Source: Bacteroidaceae bacterium (GTDB lineage Bacteria; Bacteroidota; Bacteroidia; Bacteroidales; Bacteroidaceae). Taken from it: DNA of 64,000 bases. Numbering within the stretch: position 1 is the first letter of the stretch; each line of letters starts with the position of its first letter. The translations under genes were made by a program, and so were the position numbers. The stretch covers positions 1 to 64,000 of the forward strand of contig JAFROT010000036.1 of the NCBI GenBank assembly GCA_017429525.1, read 5' to 3'. Shown here piece by piece: positions 9,149 through 19,711 of the stretch. The notes under the pieces are model-generated. The model searched no databases. It saw nothing but the letters and a program-made list of their open reading frames with translations, and was not told the origin of the DNA.

Positions 9149-10399
9149 ATGGCCAAAAAAAGCGAAATGCCTCACTGCTCCTTTTGCGGGCGCCCCCAAG
9201 ACGAGGTGAAGTTGCTCATCAATGGTCTCAACGGCTGCATCTGCAACGACTGTGCCGAACAGGCTTATCAGGTCGTCAAAGATTACTTTGGCGAGCAGGA
9301 TAAAGCCACCAAGGGAAAGGGTAGACGGCAGAAGTCTTTTGACTGGAGCCATATGCCTAAGCCCACTGAAATCAAGGCTTATCTGGACCAGTACGTCATC
9401 GGGCAGGACGACGCCAAGCGCTATCTGAGCGTGGCGGTCTACAACCATTATAAACGCCTCGGTCAGAAAACGGAGCCTGATGGCGTAGAGATTGAAAAGA
9501 GCAATATCATCATGGTCGGATCAACGGGAACTGGCAAGACGTTGCTCGCCCGGACGATTGCCAAGTTACTCAACGTGCCTTTTACCATCGTAGATGCTAC
9601 GGTCTTCACCGAGGCGGGCTACGTTGGCGAGGACGTGGAGAGCATACTCTCGCGACTGCTGCAAGTTGCCGACTACGACCTGGAGCAAGCTCAGCGAGGC
9701 ATAGTCTTCGTCGACGAGATTGACAAGATTGCCCGTAAGTCGGACAACCCCAGCATCACCCGTGATGTGAGCGGCGAAGGCGTGCAACAGGGATTGCTGA
9801 AGATGCTCGAGGGCACTATGGTCAATGTACCGCCCAAGGGTGGTCGCAAGCATCCCGAACAGGACTACATTCACGTCGATACGCGTAACATCCTGTTCAT
9901 CTGCGGTGGGGCCTTCGATGGCATTGAGCGTAAGATTGCCCAACGACTCAACACGCATGTCGTGGGCTACAACAGCGTACAGAACGTGGCTCGCATCGAC
10001 CAGAAGGACCTGATGAAATATGTCTTGCCGCAGGACTTGAAGAGTTTCGGACTCATCCCCGAGATCATCGGCCGTCTGCCCGTGCTCACCTACCTCAACC
10101 CTCTCGACCGTACAGCCCTGCGCGCCATCCTTACAGAGCCCAAGAACTCTATCATCCGTCAGCAACAGAAACTTTTCGAAATGGACGGCATCAAGCTCAC
10201 CTTCGACGATGACGCACTCGAATATATGGTCGACAAGGCCATCGAATACAAACTCGGTGCCCGCGGCTTGCGTAGCATCGTGGAAAGCATCATGATTCGT
10301 CCGCAATTTGAAATGCCCACCTCAGGGGAACGCTCGTTCAATGTCACAAAAGAGTTCGTTGAGAACGAACTTAACAAAGCACGAATCAGCGCTGCGTAA
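9149..10399 (+). CDS. clpX: Clp protease ATP-binding unfoldase
   Basis: AAA+ unfoldase that delivers substrates to ClpP. An N-terminal zinc-binding domain is visible ([13 protein letters not shown] ... GCICNDC, four Cys). Walker A is GSTGTGKT near residue 120, Walker B is [11 protein letters not shown], and the sensor-2 region GARGLRSI lies near the C-terminus. The 416 residues match the family. Transcription from the lptB-tig-clpP run appears to end at the terminator 46 bases downstream. Confidence 0.96.
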   Translation: MAKKSEMPHCSFCGRPQDEVKLLINGLNGCICNDCAEQAYQVVKDYFGEQDKATKGKGRRQKSFDWSHMPKPTEIKAYLDQYVIGQDDAKRYLSVAVYNHYKRLGQKTEPDGVEIEKSNIIMVGSTGTGKTLLARTIAKLLNVPFTIVDATVFTEAGYVGEDVESILSRLLQVADYDLEQAQRGIVFVDEIDKIARKSDNPSITRDVSGEGVQQGLLKMLEGTMVNVPPKGGRKHPEQDYIHVDTRNILFICGGAFDGIERKIAQRLNTHVVGYNSVQNVARIDQKDLMKYVLPQDLKSFGLIPEIIGRLPVLTYLNPLDRTALRAILTEPKNSIIRQQQKLFEMDGIKLTFDDDALEYMVDKAIEYKLGARGLRSIVESIMIRPQFEMPTSGERSFNVTKEFVENELNKARISAA

Positions 10400-10444
10400 A
10401 TAAAGTTTCGGAATGACGTTTTTTCCCTCTAAAGTCCAAAACTA

Positions 10445-10486
10445 AGGTCCAAAAACCGCCCAAAAAGGTTTTTGGACCTTTTTTTA
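10445..10486 (+). terminator. Rho-independent terminator after clpX
   Basis: A perfect 13-bp stem, AGGTCCAAAAACC against GGTTTTTGGACCT, with a 9-base loop and a run of Ts directly after it. It separates clpX from the recQ promoter. Confidence 0.9.
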
Positions 10487-10507
10487 TACAAAAAAGCGTC
10501 AAAAAAC

Positions 10508-10539
10508 TTGCAAGATAAGCACTTTTGTTTATATCTTTG
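10508..10539 (+). promoter_or_regulatory. Bacteroidetes-type promoter of recQ
   Basis: TTG at 10508-10510, a 21-base spacer and TATCTTTG at 10532-10539 match the Bacteroidetes consensus. It follows the clpX terminator and precedes the recQ start at 10565 by 25 bases. This supports starting the protein at 10565 and not in the longer frame from 10472, which contains the promoter. Confidence 0.7.
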
Positions 10540-10564
10540 TAACGAACAATTGACGAGGAAGCCC

Positions 10565-12736
10565 ATGAAAAGGAAAAAGGACCTTACGGAACAATTAAAA
10601 CAGTACTTCGGTTTCGACACCTTCAAAGGAGACCAAGAAGCTATCATACAGAACCTGCTCAATGGTCATGACACATTCGTGCTCATGCCAACAGGCGGTG
10701 GCAAATCGCTTTGCTATCAACTGCCCGCCCTAATTATGGAAGGAACGGCCATCGTGATCTCGCCACTCATCGCCCTGATGAAAAATCAGGTGGATGCCAT
10801 CCGACAAGTCAGCGCTGACGACGGCATTGCCCATTTCATGAATTCATCGTTGAACCGCTCTGCACTCGATCAGGTGAAAAGCGATGTCCTTGCCGGACAT
10901 ACAAAGTTGCTTTACGTAGCGCCAGAGAGCCTCACAAAGGAGGAAAACGTCGACTTCCTTAGGCAAGTGAAGATTTCATTCTATGCCGTCGACGAGGCAC
11001 ATTGCATCTCGGAATGGGGGCATGATTTCCGCCCCGAATACAGGCGCATACGTCCTATTATCAACGAGATAGGCGTAGCGCCCGTAATAGCGCTCACCGC
11101 CACGGCGACCGACAAAGTACGCGATGACATCAAGAAGAGCCTCGGTATGCCGAACGCCGACGAATTCCGCAGTTCATTCAATCGACCGAACCTCTACTAC
11201 GAAGTACGTCCTAAGACGAAGGACATCGACAAGGATATCGTCAAATTCATCAAGCAGAATCCAGGTAAAAGCGGCATCATCTATTGCCTCTCACGCCGGA
11301 AAGTAGAGGAACTGGCCGAGGTGTTGCGCGCCAACGACATCAACGCCCGCGCTTATCATGCCGGAATGGACACCCCCACGCGCACACAGACGCAGGACGA
11401 TTTTATCATGGAAGAAATTGATATCATCGTCGCCACAATCGCCTTCGGCATGGGCATCGATAAGCCCGACGTGCGTTTCGTCATCCACTACGACATCCCT
11501 AAGAGCCTTGAAGGATACTACCAAGAGACAGGGCGTGCCGGGCGCGATGGAGGTGAAGGCAAGTGCATCACGTTCTACACTTACAAGGACCTCCAGAAGT
11601 TGGAGAAATTCATGGAAGGCAAGCCTGTCGCTGAGCAGGACATCGGCCGTCAGCTGCTGCAAGAGACTGCAGCCTACGCCGAGACCTCGGTCTGCCGTCG
11701 ACGCGTACTCCTCCACTATTTCGGCGAAGAGTACACCCAGGACAATTGCCACAACTGCGACAACTGCCTACATCCCAAACAGCGCATCGAAGCACGCGAC
11801 CAGTTGCTCATGGCACTCAGCGTCGTTCGCGACATCAAAGAAAATTTCAAGGCGCCCCACGTCATCGACGTCCTCACAGGCAATCCCACCGAAGAGGTTC
11901 GCGCCCACAAGCATGACGACCTCGACTGCTTCGGTTGCGGCGACGACCGTGAGCCGCGCTACTGGAACGCCGTCATTCGTCAGGCTCTCCTCTCAGGCTA
12001 CATCTACAAGGAGGTCGAGAACTACGGTCTCATCAAGCTCACGCCTGAAGGCCGCAAGTTCATCAGCCATCCTACCAGTTTCTTCATCTCGGAGGACAAT
12101 GATTTCGATACTGACTTCACCGAGAGCGACGGCGGCACCAGCGCCACCGACCTCGAGTTGCTGAGCATGCTCAAGAGCCTGCGCAAGAGCGTGGCGCGCG
12201 AGAAAGGGATTCCACCGTACGTCATCTTCCAAGATGCTTCACTCGAAGCAATGGCTACCGTCTACCCCATCACCATCGACGAACTGAAGAACATCCCCGG
12301 CGTAGGCGAAGGCAAAGCAAGGCGTTATGGCAAGGCGTTCTGCGACCTCATCCAGCAGCACTGCGAGGAGAACGGCATCGAGCGGCCCGAAGACTTGCGC
12401 GTTCGAACGGTTGCCAACAAGAGCAAGAACAAAGTCAGAATCATCCAGAGCATCGACCGAAAGGTAGACTTGGAAGTGCTCGCCAAATCGATGGGACTGG
12501 ACTTCGACGAATTCCTCGACGAGCTCGACTCTATCGTCGACAGTGGAACGAAACTCGATATCCGCTACTACCTCGACTCTATTATGGATGCAGATCAGTT
12601 CGAAGACATCTTCGAGTATTTCCGCGAGAGCGAGACTGACGATATTGATGATGCCCTCGATGAGCTCGACGAAGATTACACCGAGGATCAGATACGCCTC
12701 GTCCGCATCCAATTTATCTCCGAGCTTGGCAACTGA
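10565..12736 (+). CDS. recQ: RecQ ATP-dependent DNA helicase
   Basis: 3'-5' DNA helicase acting in recombination and replication-fork repair. Walker A is MPTGGGKS, the Walker B box is VDEAHCISEWGHDFRPEY (DEAH), and the motif VI region is GRAGRDG. A zinc-binding cluster C-RRR...C-HNC-DNC lies near residue 400. An RQC winged helix and an HRDC domain (TIDELKNIPGVGEGKARRYG) follow. At 723 residues it is longer than E. coli RecQ (about 610), with an acidic C-terminal region of about 100 residues after HRDC (FDEFLDELDSIVDSG..., DDIDDALDELDED) of unknown role. The start MKRKKDL follows the promoter at 10508-10539. Confidence 0.95.
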   Translation: MKRKKDLTEQLKQYFGFDTFKGDQEAIIQNLLNGHDTFVLMPTGGGKSLCYQLPALIMEGTAIVISPLIALMKNQVDAIRQVSADDGIAHFMNSSLNRSALDQVKSDVLAGHTKLLYVAPESLTKEENVDFLRQVKISFYAVDEAHCISEWGHDFRPEYRRIRPIINEIGVAPVIALTATATDKVRDDIKKSLGMPNADEFRSSFNRPNLYYEVRPKTKDIDKDIVKFIKQNPGKSGIIYCLSRRKVEELAEVLRANDINARAYHAGMDTPTRTQTQDDFIMEEIDIIVATIAFGMGIDKPDVRFVIHYDIPKSLEGYYQETGRAGRDGGEGKCITFYTYKDLQKLEKFMEGKPVAEQDIGRQLLQETAAYAETSVCRRRVLLHYFGEEYTQDNCHNCDNCLHPKQRIEARDQLLMALSVVRDIKENFKAPHVIDVLTGNPTEEVRAHKHDDLDCFGCGDDREPRYWNAVIRQALLSGYIYKEVENYGLIKLTPEGRKFISHPTSFFISEDNDFDTDFTESDGGTSATDLELLSMLKSLRKSVAREKGIPPYVIFQDASLEAMATVYPITIDELKNIPGVGEGKARRYGKAFCDLIQQHCEENGIERPEDLRVRTVANKSKNKVRIIQSIDRKVDLEVLAKSMGLDFDEFLDELDSIVDSGTKLDIRYYLDSIMDADQFEDIFEYFRESETDDIDDALDELDEDYTEDQIRLVRIQFISELGN

Positions 12737-12770
12737 TACATTCCTTTGCCATATCCCATCCCTAATGGAG

Positions 12771-12924
12771 GAACGTCCGGACCTTCAGCCGTGAACGTCC
12801 ATACCTGCAGCCGTGAACGTCCATACCTTCAGCCGTGAACGTCCATACCTGCAGCCGTGAACGTCCATACCTGCAGCCGTGAACGTCCATACCTGCAGCC
12901 GTGAGGATTCATATCTTCGCGGCT
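12771..12924 (+). repeat. 22-bp tandem repeat array 1 (recQ-guaB interval)
   Basis: Six contiguous units of exactly 22 bp start at 12771, 12793, 12815, 12837, 12859 and 12881. Each reads GAACGTCC(A/G)(T/G)ACCT(G/T)CAG followed by CCGT. A seventh degenerate unit runs 12903-12924. Because 22 is not a multiple of three, no stable peptide repeat is encoded. The unit resembles unit 4 of the array at 55957-56088 (CGTCC.TA.CTTCAG in both). It begins 35 bases after the recQ stop codon. Confidence 0.9.
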
Positions 12925-12934
12925 GAAGGTTTTT
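12896..12934 (+). terminator. Terminator-like hairpin at the end of repeat array 1
   Basis: CAGCCGTGAGGA pairs over 12 positions (two G-T) with TCTTCGCGGCTG around a TTCATA loop, followed by AAGG and five Ts. It is built from the last standard repeat unit and the degenerate seventh unit, and would end recQ transcription. Confidence 0.65.
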
Positions 12935-13030
12935 CATATGTTCGCATGCCCCTTTGACAAGTCGCATTTTTTACACTTCAAGGCCTTTTCAAGGGTTCTT
13001 TCGCGTTAATCCGCGTTAATCTGTAGTTAA

Positions 13031-14581
<1,551 letters not shown>

Positions 14582-14614
14582 GCGTAAGTTAAAGGTTTAA
14601 AGTGAAATAATGCG

Positions 14615-16042
14615 ATGAAGCACGTCACCTATCTCTTATCTTTTATCTTCTACTTCTTAGCTCAGACTGCTACTGCGCAGTCCTCCGACCCTATCGTCAT
14701 GCGCATCAACGGCAAGGACGTCCCCCGTTCGGAGTTTGAGTACAACTACAACAAGAACAACACCGATGGCGTTATTGACAAGAAGACCGTCGACGAATAT
14801 GCCGAGCTGTTCATCAACTATAAGTTGAAGGTCGAAGCTGCCCTTGATGCACACCTCGACACGCTCTCCAGCTACCAGCAGGAGTTCCGCACCTATCGCG
14901 ACCAGCAGATTCGTCCGCTTCTCGTCCCCTCCGAGGCCGAGGAGGCTGAAGTACAGAAGTACTACGACCAGATGCTCGGTCAACTCGAAGGCAAGCAACT
15001 TGTAGAGCCCGCCCATATCTTCGTACGCGTGATGCAACAGTCAACGCTCGACCAGCAAGCAGCGGCCAAAGCTCGCATCGACAGCATCTATGCCGTGCTG
15101 CAAGGGGGCAAGGATTTCGCACAGCTCGCCGCCGAGGCTTCAGAGGATCATGCTACAGGTGTCCGTGGAGGCGTCATCGGATGGATTGGTCCTCATCAGT
15201 TGCTCAAGGAGCTCGAGGATAAGATTTATTCGATGCAGGTTGGTGAGGTGGCCGAGCCTATGCTCTCCACTGTCGGTTGGCATATCCTCAAGCTTATGGA
15301 TCAAAAGCCCTTAGAGCCTTACGATACGCTCGCTCCCCGCATCCGTCAGTTCCTCGAGGCCAGAGGCATGAAGGACAAGCTCGCCACAACCATCGTGGAC
15401 AGCCTTGCAGCGGGTAGCCAGAAGAGCGTCGAGCAGGTCATGGACGAGCAAGCTGAACTATTTGCAGCTCAGGACGATGAACTGAAATACCTCATCCAGG
15501 AGTACCACGATGGCCTACTCCTCTATGAGGTCTGCCAACGCACCGTCTGGGAGCCAGCAGCCAAGGACACCACTGCCCTTGAACGCTATTTCAAGAAGAA
15601 CAAAAAAGCCTATGCCTTCCAGAAGCCTCATTATGCAGGTGCCCTCATCCAAGCCCTTAACCCTGCCCTCATCGCCGATGTCAAGAAAGCCTTCAAGGGC
15701 CGCGATGAAGATTCATGGGCTGGCATCATCAAGTCGCAATTCAACAAGGACAGCGTCCAGGTGCGCTTCGAGCGCCGTGTCTTCGAGCAGGGCGAGAATG
15801 CCATGGTCGATTCGCTGGCCTTCGGCATAAAGAAAGGTAAGACGCGCGTCAATGCCAAATACCCCGCAACAGCTGTCGTAGGACGAGTGCTCAAGAAAGG
15901 GCCGCAACGCTGGACCGACGTTGGTCCTCAAGTGGTCACCGACTATCAGGCCGTCAAGGAACAGGAGTTCGTCGACGAACTGCGCCGCCGCTACAAAGTT
16001 GAAATCTACAAAGAAGCTCTTAAAACGGTTAACAAGCACTAA
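14615..16042 (+). CDS. Periplasmic parvulin-type peptidyl-prolyl isomerase (PpiC/SurA family)
   Basis: Signal peptide (MKHVTYLLSFIFYFLAQTATAQ) followed by a SurA-like N-terminal helical region and one clear parvulin domain at about residues 125-225 (EPAHIFVRVMQQ ... GGVIGWIGPHQLLKELEDKIYSMQVGEVAEPMLSTVGWHILKLMD). Such proteins assist folding of outer-membrane proteins in the periplasm. It ends in TAA directly abutting the ATG of the second isomerase gene, so the two are surely cotranslated. Two consecutive parvulins before an OstA-like gene point to a shared role in outer-membrane assembly. Confidence 0.88.
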   Translation: MKHVTYLLSFIFYFLAQTATAQSSDPIVMRINGKDVPRSEFEYNYNKNNTDGVIDKKTVDEYAELFINYKLKVEAALDAHLDTLSSYQQEFRTYRDQQIRPLLVPSEAEEAEVQKYYDQMLGQLEGKQLVEPAHIFVRVMQQSTLDQQAAAKARIDSIYAVLQGGKDFAQLAAEASEDHATGVRGGVIGWIGPHQLLKELEDKIYSMQVGEVAEPMLSTVGWHILKLMDQKPLEPYDTLAPRIRQFLEARGMKDKLATTIVDSLAAGSQKSVEQVMDEQAELFAAQDDELKYLIQEYHDGLLLYEVCQRTVWEPAAKDTTALERYFKKNKKAYAFQKPHYAGALIQALNPALIADVKKAFKGRDEDSWAGIIKSQFNKDSVQVRFERRVFEQGENAMVDSLAFGIKKGKTRVNAKYPATAVVGRVLKKGPQRWTDVGPQVVTDYQAVKEQEFVDELRRRYKVEIYKEALKTVNKH

Positions 16043-17416
16043 ATGAACGCCAAACATTTGTTCACCCTCGTGCTGATGCTGGCTACAGCTCGCACGTCAG
16101 CCTTTGCCCAGACTTCCAACAATATCGTTGATGAAGTCATTTGGGTCGTCGGCGATGAAGCCATACTCCGCAGCGATGTCGAGAAAGTGCGTGCTCAGAT
16201 GGGCCATGTCCCCGGCAACCCCTACTGCGTCATCCCCGAGAACCTCGCCATTCAGAAACTTTTTATCCATCAAGCCGAGATTGACAGCATCGAAGCTTCC
16301 GCTGAGGATATCAACCGAAATGTCGATGCACAGATCAACGATTGGATCCAAAAAGCGGGCTCGAAGGAGAAACTCGAGGAGTACCGCAATATGACACTCA
16401 CTCAGATCCGTGAGGAGACCTACGACCTCATCAAAGACAACCGATTAATGGCACAGGTGCGCGACCACCTAACGAAGGATATTAAGGTGACGCCCGCCGA
16501 GGTTCGCCATTTCTTCAAAGATGTGCCCGAAGACTCGCTGCCCCTCATTCCCACTCAGGTTGAAGTGGAGTTGCTGGCCGAGCACCCGCGCATCCAGCAG
16601 GAGGAGATCGACCGCATCAAAGCTGATCTGCGCGACTACACCGAGCGCGTCAACTCTGGCAAGTGGACCTTCTCTGCCCTCGCCCGTATGTTCAGCGAGG
16701 ACGACGGCACCTACCGTCAGGGCGGCGAGATGGACTACATGAGTAAGGTTGACCTCGACCCAGCTTTTGCCAACGTCGCCTGGAGCCTCACCGACCCCAA
16801 CAAAGTGTCGAAGATTGTGGAGTCGCAGTACGGCTACCACATTATCCAGCTCGTCGACAAACGCGGTGACAAACTCAAGTTGCGCCATATCCTCAAACGG
16901 CCTCATGTCGACCAAAAGGATATTGATGCCGTTCTCCTTCGCCTCGACTCCATCACCATGGACATCAAGGAAGGTAAATTCTCCTTCGAGGACGCCGCTT
17001 CGGCGCTTTCCGACGACAAGGACTCGCGCAATAACAAAGGCCTCATGTTCAACGTCATCTACGACGAAACCACAGGCGAACGTACGCGTACGTCCCGCTT
17101 CAAGATGGCAGAATTGCCGACAGAGATTGCTCGCGTCGTCGAAGGCCTCGACGTAGGCGAAATCTCCAAGCCGTTCACGATGCTCGACAAGGCTGGCAAG
17201 CAGCAATGCTGTGTCATCAAGCTCAAGAGTCGCATCAAGGCGCACGCAGCCACCATCACCGAGGATTTCCAGATTCTCAGTCAGATCGTGCGCAACAAGC
17301 GAAGCGAGGAATTCATCGAGAAATGGATTCGCGAGAAACAGCGTACCACCTACGTGCGCATCAACCCCGCATGGAGCGATTGCGAGTTCCAATATCCAGG
17401 CTGGATTAAGGAATAA
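16043..17416 (+). CDS. surA: SurA-like periplasmic chaperone / peptidyl-prolyl isomerase
   Basis: Signal peptide (MNAKHLFTLVLMLATARTSAFAQ), a SurA N-domain (VDEVIWVVGDEAILRSDVEK) and a first parvulin-like module at about residues 170-275 (GGEMDYMSKVDLDPAFANVAWSL without break, YGYHIIQLVDKRGDK). A second, more divergent one follows (LRHILKRPHVDQKDID ... SDDKDSRNNKGLM). This is the layout of SurA, the chaperone that escorts outer-membrane proteins to the BAM machine. The gene starts at the base after the previous stop codon. The symbol is used in the family sense. Confidence 0.85.
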   Translation: MNAKHLFTLVLMLATARTSAFAQTSNNIVDEVIWVVGDEAILRSDVEKVRAQMGHVPGNPYCVIPENLAIQKLFIHQAEIDSIEASAEDINRNVDAQINDWIQKAGSKEKLEEYRNMTLTQIREETYDLIKDNRLMAQVRDHLTKDIKVTPAEVRHFFKDVPEDSLPLIPTQVEVELLAEHPRIQQEEIDRIKADLRDYTERVNSGKWTFSALARMFSEDDGTYRQGGEMDYMSKVDLDPAFANVAWSLTDPNKVSKIVESQYGYHIIQLVDKRGDKLKLRHILKRPHVDQKDIDAVLLRLDSITMDIKEGKFSFEDAASALSDDKDSRNNKGLMFNVIYDETTGERTRTSRFKMAELPTEIARVVEGLDVGEISKPFTMLDKAGKQQCCVIKLKSRIKAHAATITEDFQILSQIVRNKRSEEFIEKWIREKQRTTYVRINPAWSDCEFQYPGWIKE

Positions 17417-17449
17417 AGTCCTTCTTCACGTCATCAACAACGCAGTCAG

Positions 17450-19186
17450 ATGAGCAAGAGAATCATCCATCACTACAAGCCATTCCGTCAGACCCATAAG
17501 CCTTCCAAGCCCTATGGGTCTCCCCTTTCTTGTGTCATCTATGCGCTCTTGTTCATTGTCTCGCTGAATGTCATCGCCGCACCTCCCGCCCGTCGGCGTA
17601 GCGGTCCACGTCGGCAGAGCGACTCACGCATACACCTCCTTCATGCCGACGAACTCTTCTACGACCAGCAAAAGAACCGCGATGCACAGATCCTACGCGG
17701 GCATGTACGCTTCCGTCACGACGGCGTCATCCTGACGTGCGACAGTGCGTGCTACTACGAGGCCAACAACTCGTTCGATGCTTTCGGACATGTCAAGATG
17801 AACCAGGCCGATACGCTCACGCTCACGTCCAAGGTGCTTTACTACGACGGCAACGACCAGATGGCTCAAGCCCGCCACAATGTCGTCCTCACGCACTACA
17901 AGAGCAAGCTCTATACCGACTCACTCGACTACGACCGCCTCTACGACCTCGGCTACTTCTTCCAGGGAGGCAAGCTCGTCGACAAGGACAACACGCTCAC
18001 CAGCGAATGGGGCCAGTACAGCCCCGCCACGCGAGAGGCTATCTTCAACTACAACGTCGACCTGCAGAACCCGCGTTTCACCCTCATCTCCGATACGCTC
18101 CATTACAACACAGGCTCGGCCATAGCGCGCATCGTGGGTCCGTCCAACATTGACAACGGCGACAACCACATCTACTCCGAGAGCGGCACCTACGACACCC
18201 GGGCTAACCGCGCCTATCTCCTCGAGCGTTCCATCGTCAGCAACAAAGGCTGCACCATCACTGGCGACAGCCTCGACTACACGGGCGAAGGTGCCATCTC
18301 CAAGGCGTTCGGCAACGTCATCTACGTTGACAAAGACAGTCGCAACATGTTCACGGGCAACTACGTCCTCTATGCCGACTCCATCGGCTATGCCGAAGCG
18401 GCCGACAGCGCCGTCTGCATCGACTATTCTCAGCGTGACACCTTCTACGTCCATGCCGACACCTTCAAGCTCTACACCTACGACATCGACACCGATTCCA
18501 TGTGGCGCGAGCTGCGAGCCTACAACCACGTCCGTGCCTATCGCGTCGACGTGCAAGCGGTCTGCGACTCCATGGTCTTCATCACGCGCGACTCCTGCCT
18601 CACCATGTACCGCGACCCTATCCTCTGGCAACAGGGGCAACAACTCCTCGGCGAGGAGATCAAGGCTTGGATGAACGACAGCACCATCGACTCTACCCAC
18701 GTCATTCGCCAGGCACTCTCCGTCGAGCGGCTCGACTCGATGTCTTACAACCAAGTGACAGGCAACATCATGCGTAGCTATTTCGATAAAGGACGCATGC
18801 GCCAGACGTGGGTTGAAGGCAACGTCATCGTGCGCTACTACCCACTTGATTCCGATAGCCTCATGATTGGTCTTCTGCAGTCAGAGTCGTCAGAGCTCAA
18901 GCTCTTCATGGGCGATGAGAAGCTCGATAAGATTTGGATGCCCGAGGCCGAGGGCAAGCTCCATCCCCTCGCTCTCGCTACGCGCAAGGAACGCTACCTC
19001 GACAACTTCGGGTGGTTCGACTATGTCCGTCCCGTCGACAAAAACGACATCTTCGAATGGCGCCCCAAGAAAGCGGGCTTTGAGCTCAAGGCCTCAGTTC
19101 AACACACTAAACCCAAGGCCTCGCTCAACAACACCCCCAAGAACCAAGGATCCTCTTCGAAAAAGAAATTGAAAGCACCCGAATGA
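17450..19186 (+). CDS. OstA/LptA-like LPS-transport family protein
   Basis: Secreted protein of 578 residues with an N-terminal hydrophobic segment (LSCVIYALLFIVSLNVIAAPPA) and an OstA-like beta-taco domain. The domain's repeated strands read LLHADELFYDQQ, ILRGHVRFRHDGVILTCDSACYYE, NSFDAFGHVKM and DTLTLTSKVLYYDG. LptA and the N-terminus of LptD share this fold and carry LPS through the periplasm. The protein is too short to contain the LptD barrel, so it is LptA-like but longer. The C-terminal 60 residues are basic and low-complexity. It follows the two parvulins, supporting a role in the outer membrane. Confidence 0.82.
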   Translation: MSKRIIHHYKPFRQTHKPSKPYGSPLSCVIYALLFIVSLNVIAAPPARRRSGPRRQSDSRIHLLHADELFYDQQKNRDAQILRGHVRFRHDGVILTCDSACYYEANNSFDAFGHVKMNQADTLTLTSKVLYYDGNDQMAQARHNVVLTHYKSKLYTDSLDYDRLYDLGYFFQGGKLVDKDNTLTSEWGQYSPATREAIFNYNVDLQNPRFTLISDTLHYNTGSAIARIVGPSNIDNGDNHIYSESGTYDTRANRAYLLERSIVSNKGCTITGDSLDYTGEGAISKAFGNVIYVDKDSRNMFTGNYVLYADSIGYAEAADSAVCIDYSQRDTFYVHADTFKLYTYDIDTDSMWRELRAYNHVRAYRVDVQAVCDSMVFITRDSCLTMYRDPILWQQGQQLLGEEIKAWMNDSTIDSTHVIRQALSVERLDSMSYNQVTGNIMRSYFDKGRMRQTWVEGNVIVRYYPLDSDSLMIGLLQSESSELKLFMGDEKLDKIWMPEAEGKLHPLALATRKERYLDNFGWFDYVRPVDKNDIFEWRPKKAGFELKASVQHTKPKASLNNTPKNQGSSSKKKLKAPE

Positions 19187-19193
19187 TCTCTTT

Positions 19194-19228
19194 CGTCACT
19201 CGTCATTCATCATTCGTCATTCGTCATT
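19194..19228 (+). repeat. 7-bp tandem repeat after the OstA-like gene
   Basis: Five heptamers in a row: CGTCACT, CGTCATT, CATCATT, CGTCATT, CGTCATT. It is intergenic and begins 7 bases after the stop codon. Confidence 0.75.
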
Positions 19229-19260
19229 AGTCCATAATATCCCATCACGGGAAACTTTAA

Positions 19261-19292
19261 TTTTTCACTTTTCTCTCTTTCACTTTTCACTC
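19261..19292. repeat. Dispersed intergenic repeat, copy 2 (TTTCACTTTTCAC type)
   Basis: Identical in 31 of 32 bases to 59-90. It lies just upstream of the small membrane protein gene at 19300, so it sits where that gene's ribosome-binding region would be. Confidence 0.7.
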
Positions 19293-19299
19293 CTCCACA

Positions 19300-19596
19300 A
19301 TGGCACTCTTCTCCACACGCGACCCACGACGCTTCCGTGGCGTCCACATCTACACCTCCGAGCGCAAGGAAAAACTTGACAAGCTCGTTGCAGAAGCCAA
19401 GCGCGAAGAACAAATCGAGCGTGGCGAGACACCTGAGTACAAGCCCGATATTGAGTCCTACCGCGGCAAGTTTGCCAAGAACCTCAAGCGAGCCGACCCC
19501 GACCGCCGACGCCTTCATCCCGGCATCGCCATCGCGATCATCGTCGTTCTCATCATCCTCTGGCATTACCTCATGACGGGCAGTTTCCGCTTCTGA
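19300..19596 (+). CDS. Small conserved-type membrane protein, function unknown
   Basis: A 98-residue protein with a charged N-terminal two thirds (YTSERKEKLDKLVAEAKREEQ is helical and heptad-like) and one C-terminal transmembrane segment (GIAIAIIVVLIILWHYLM). It has no signal peptide, so a cytoplasmic N-terminus with a tail anchor is likely. I do not recognise a named family, though its place between OstA-like and mutL genes and its normal codon use argue that it is real. A role linked to the envelope is only a guess from context. Confidence 0.75.
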   Translation: MALFSTRDPRRFRGVHIYTSERKEKLDKLVAEAKREEQIERGETPEYKPDIESYRGKFAKNLKRADPDRRRLHPGIAIAIIVVLIILWHYLMTGSFRF

Positions 19597-19711
19597 GCGC
19601 AGATAGCCCCTGCCTCTTGAATACCAATCCCCGGATTATCAAAATAACGGAATCTCGAAATAACGAAATTTCATCATCCCGAAATCCCCCTCAGCTACGT
19701 AATAAACTCCC

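Noticed and set aside
12785-12967. 60-codon minus-strand frame through the 22-bp array
   Set aside because: It reads through tandem repeats whose 22-bp unit shifts frame each time; no conserved peptide unit or ribosome site.
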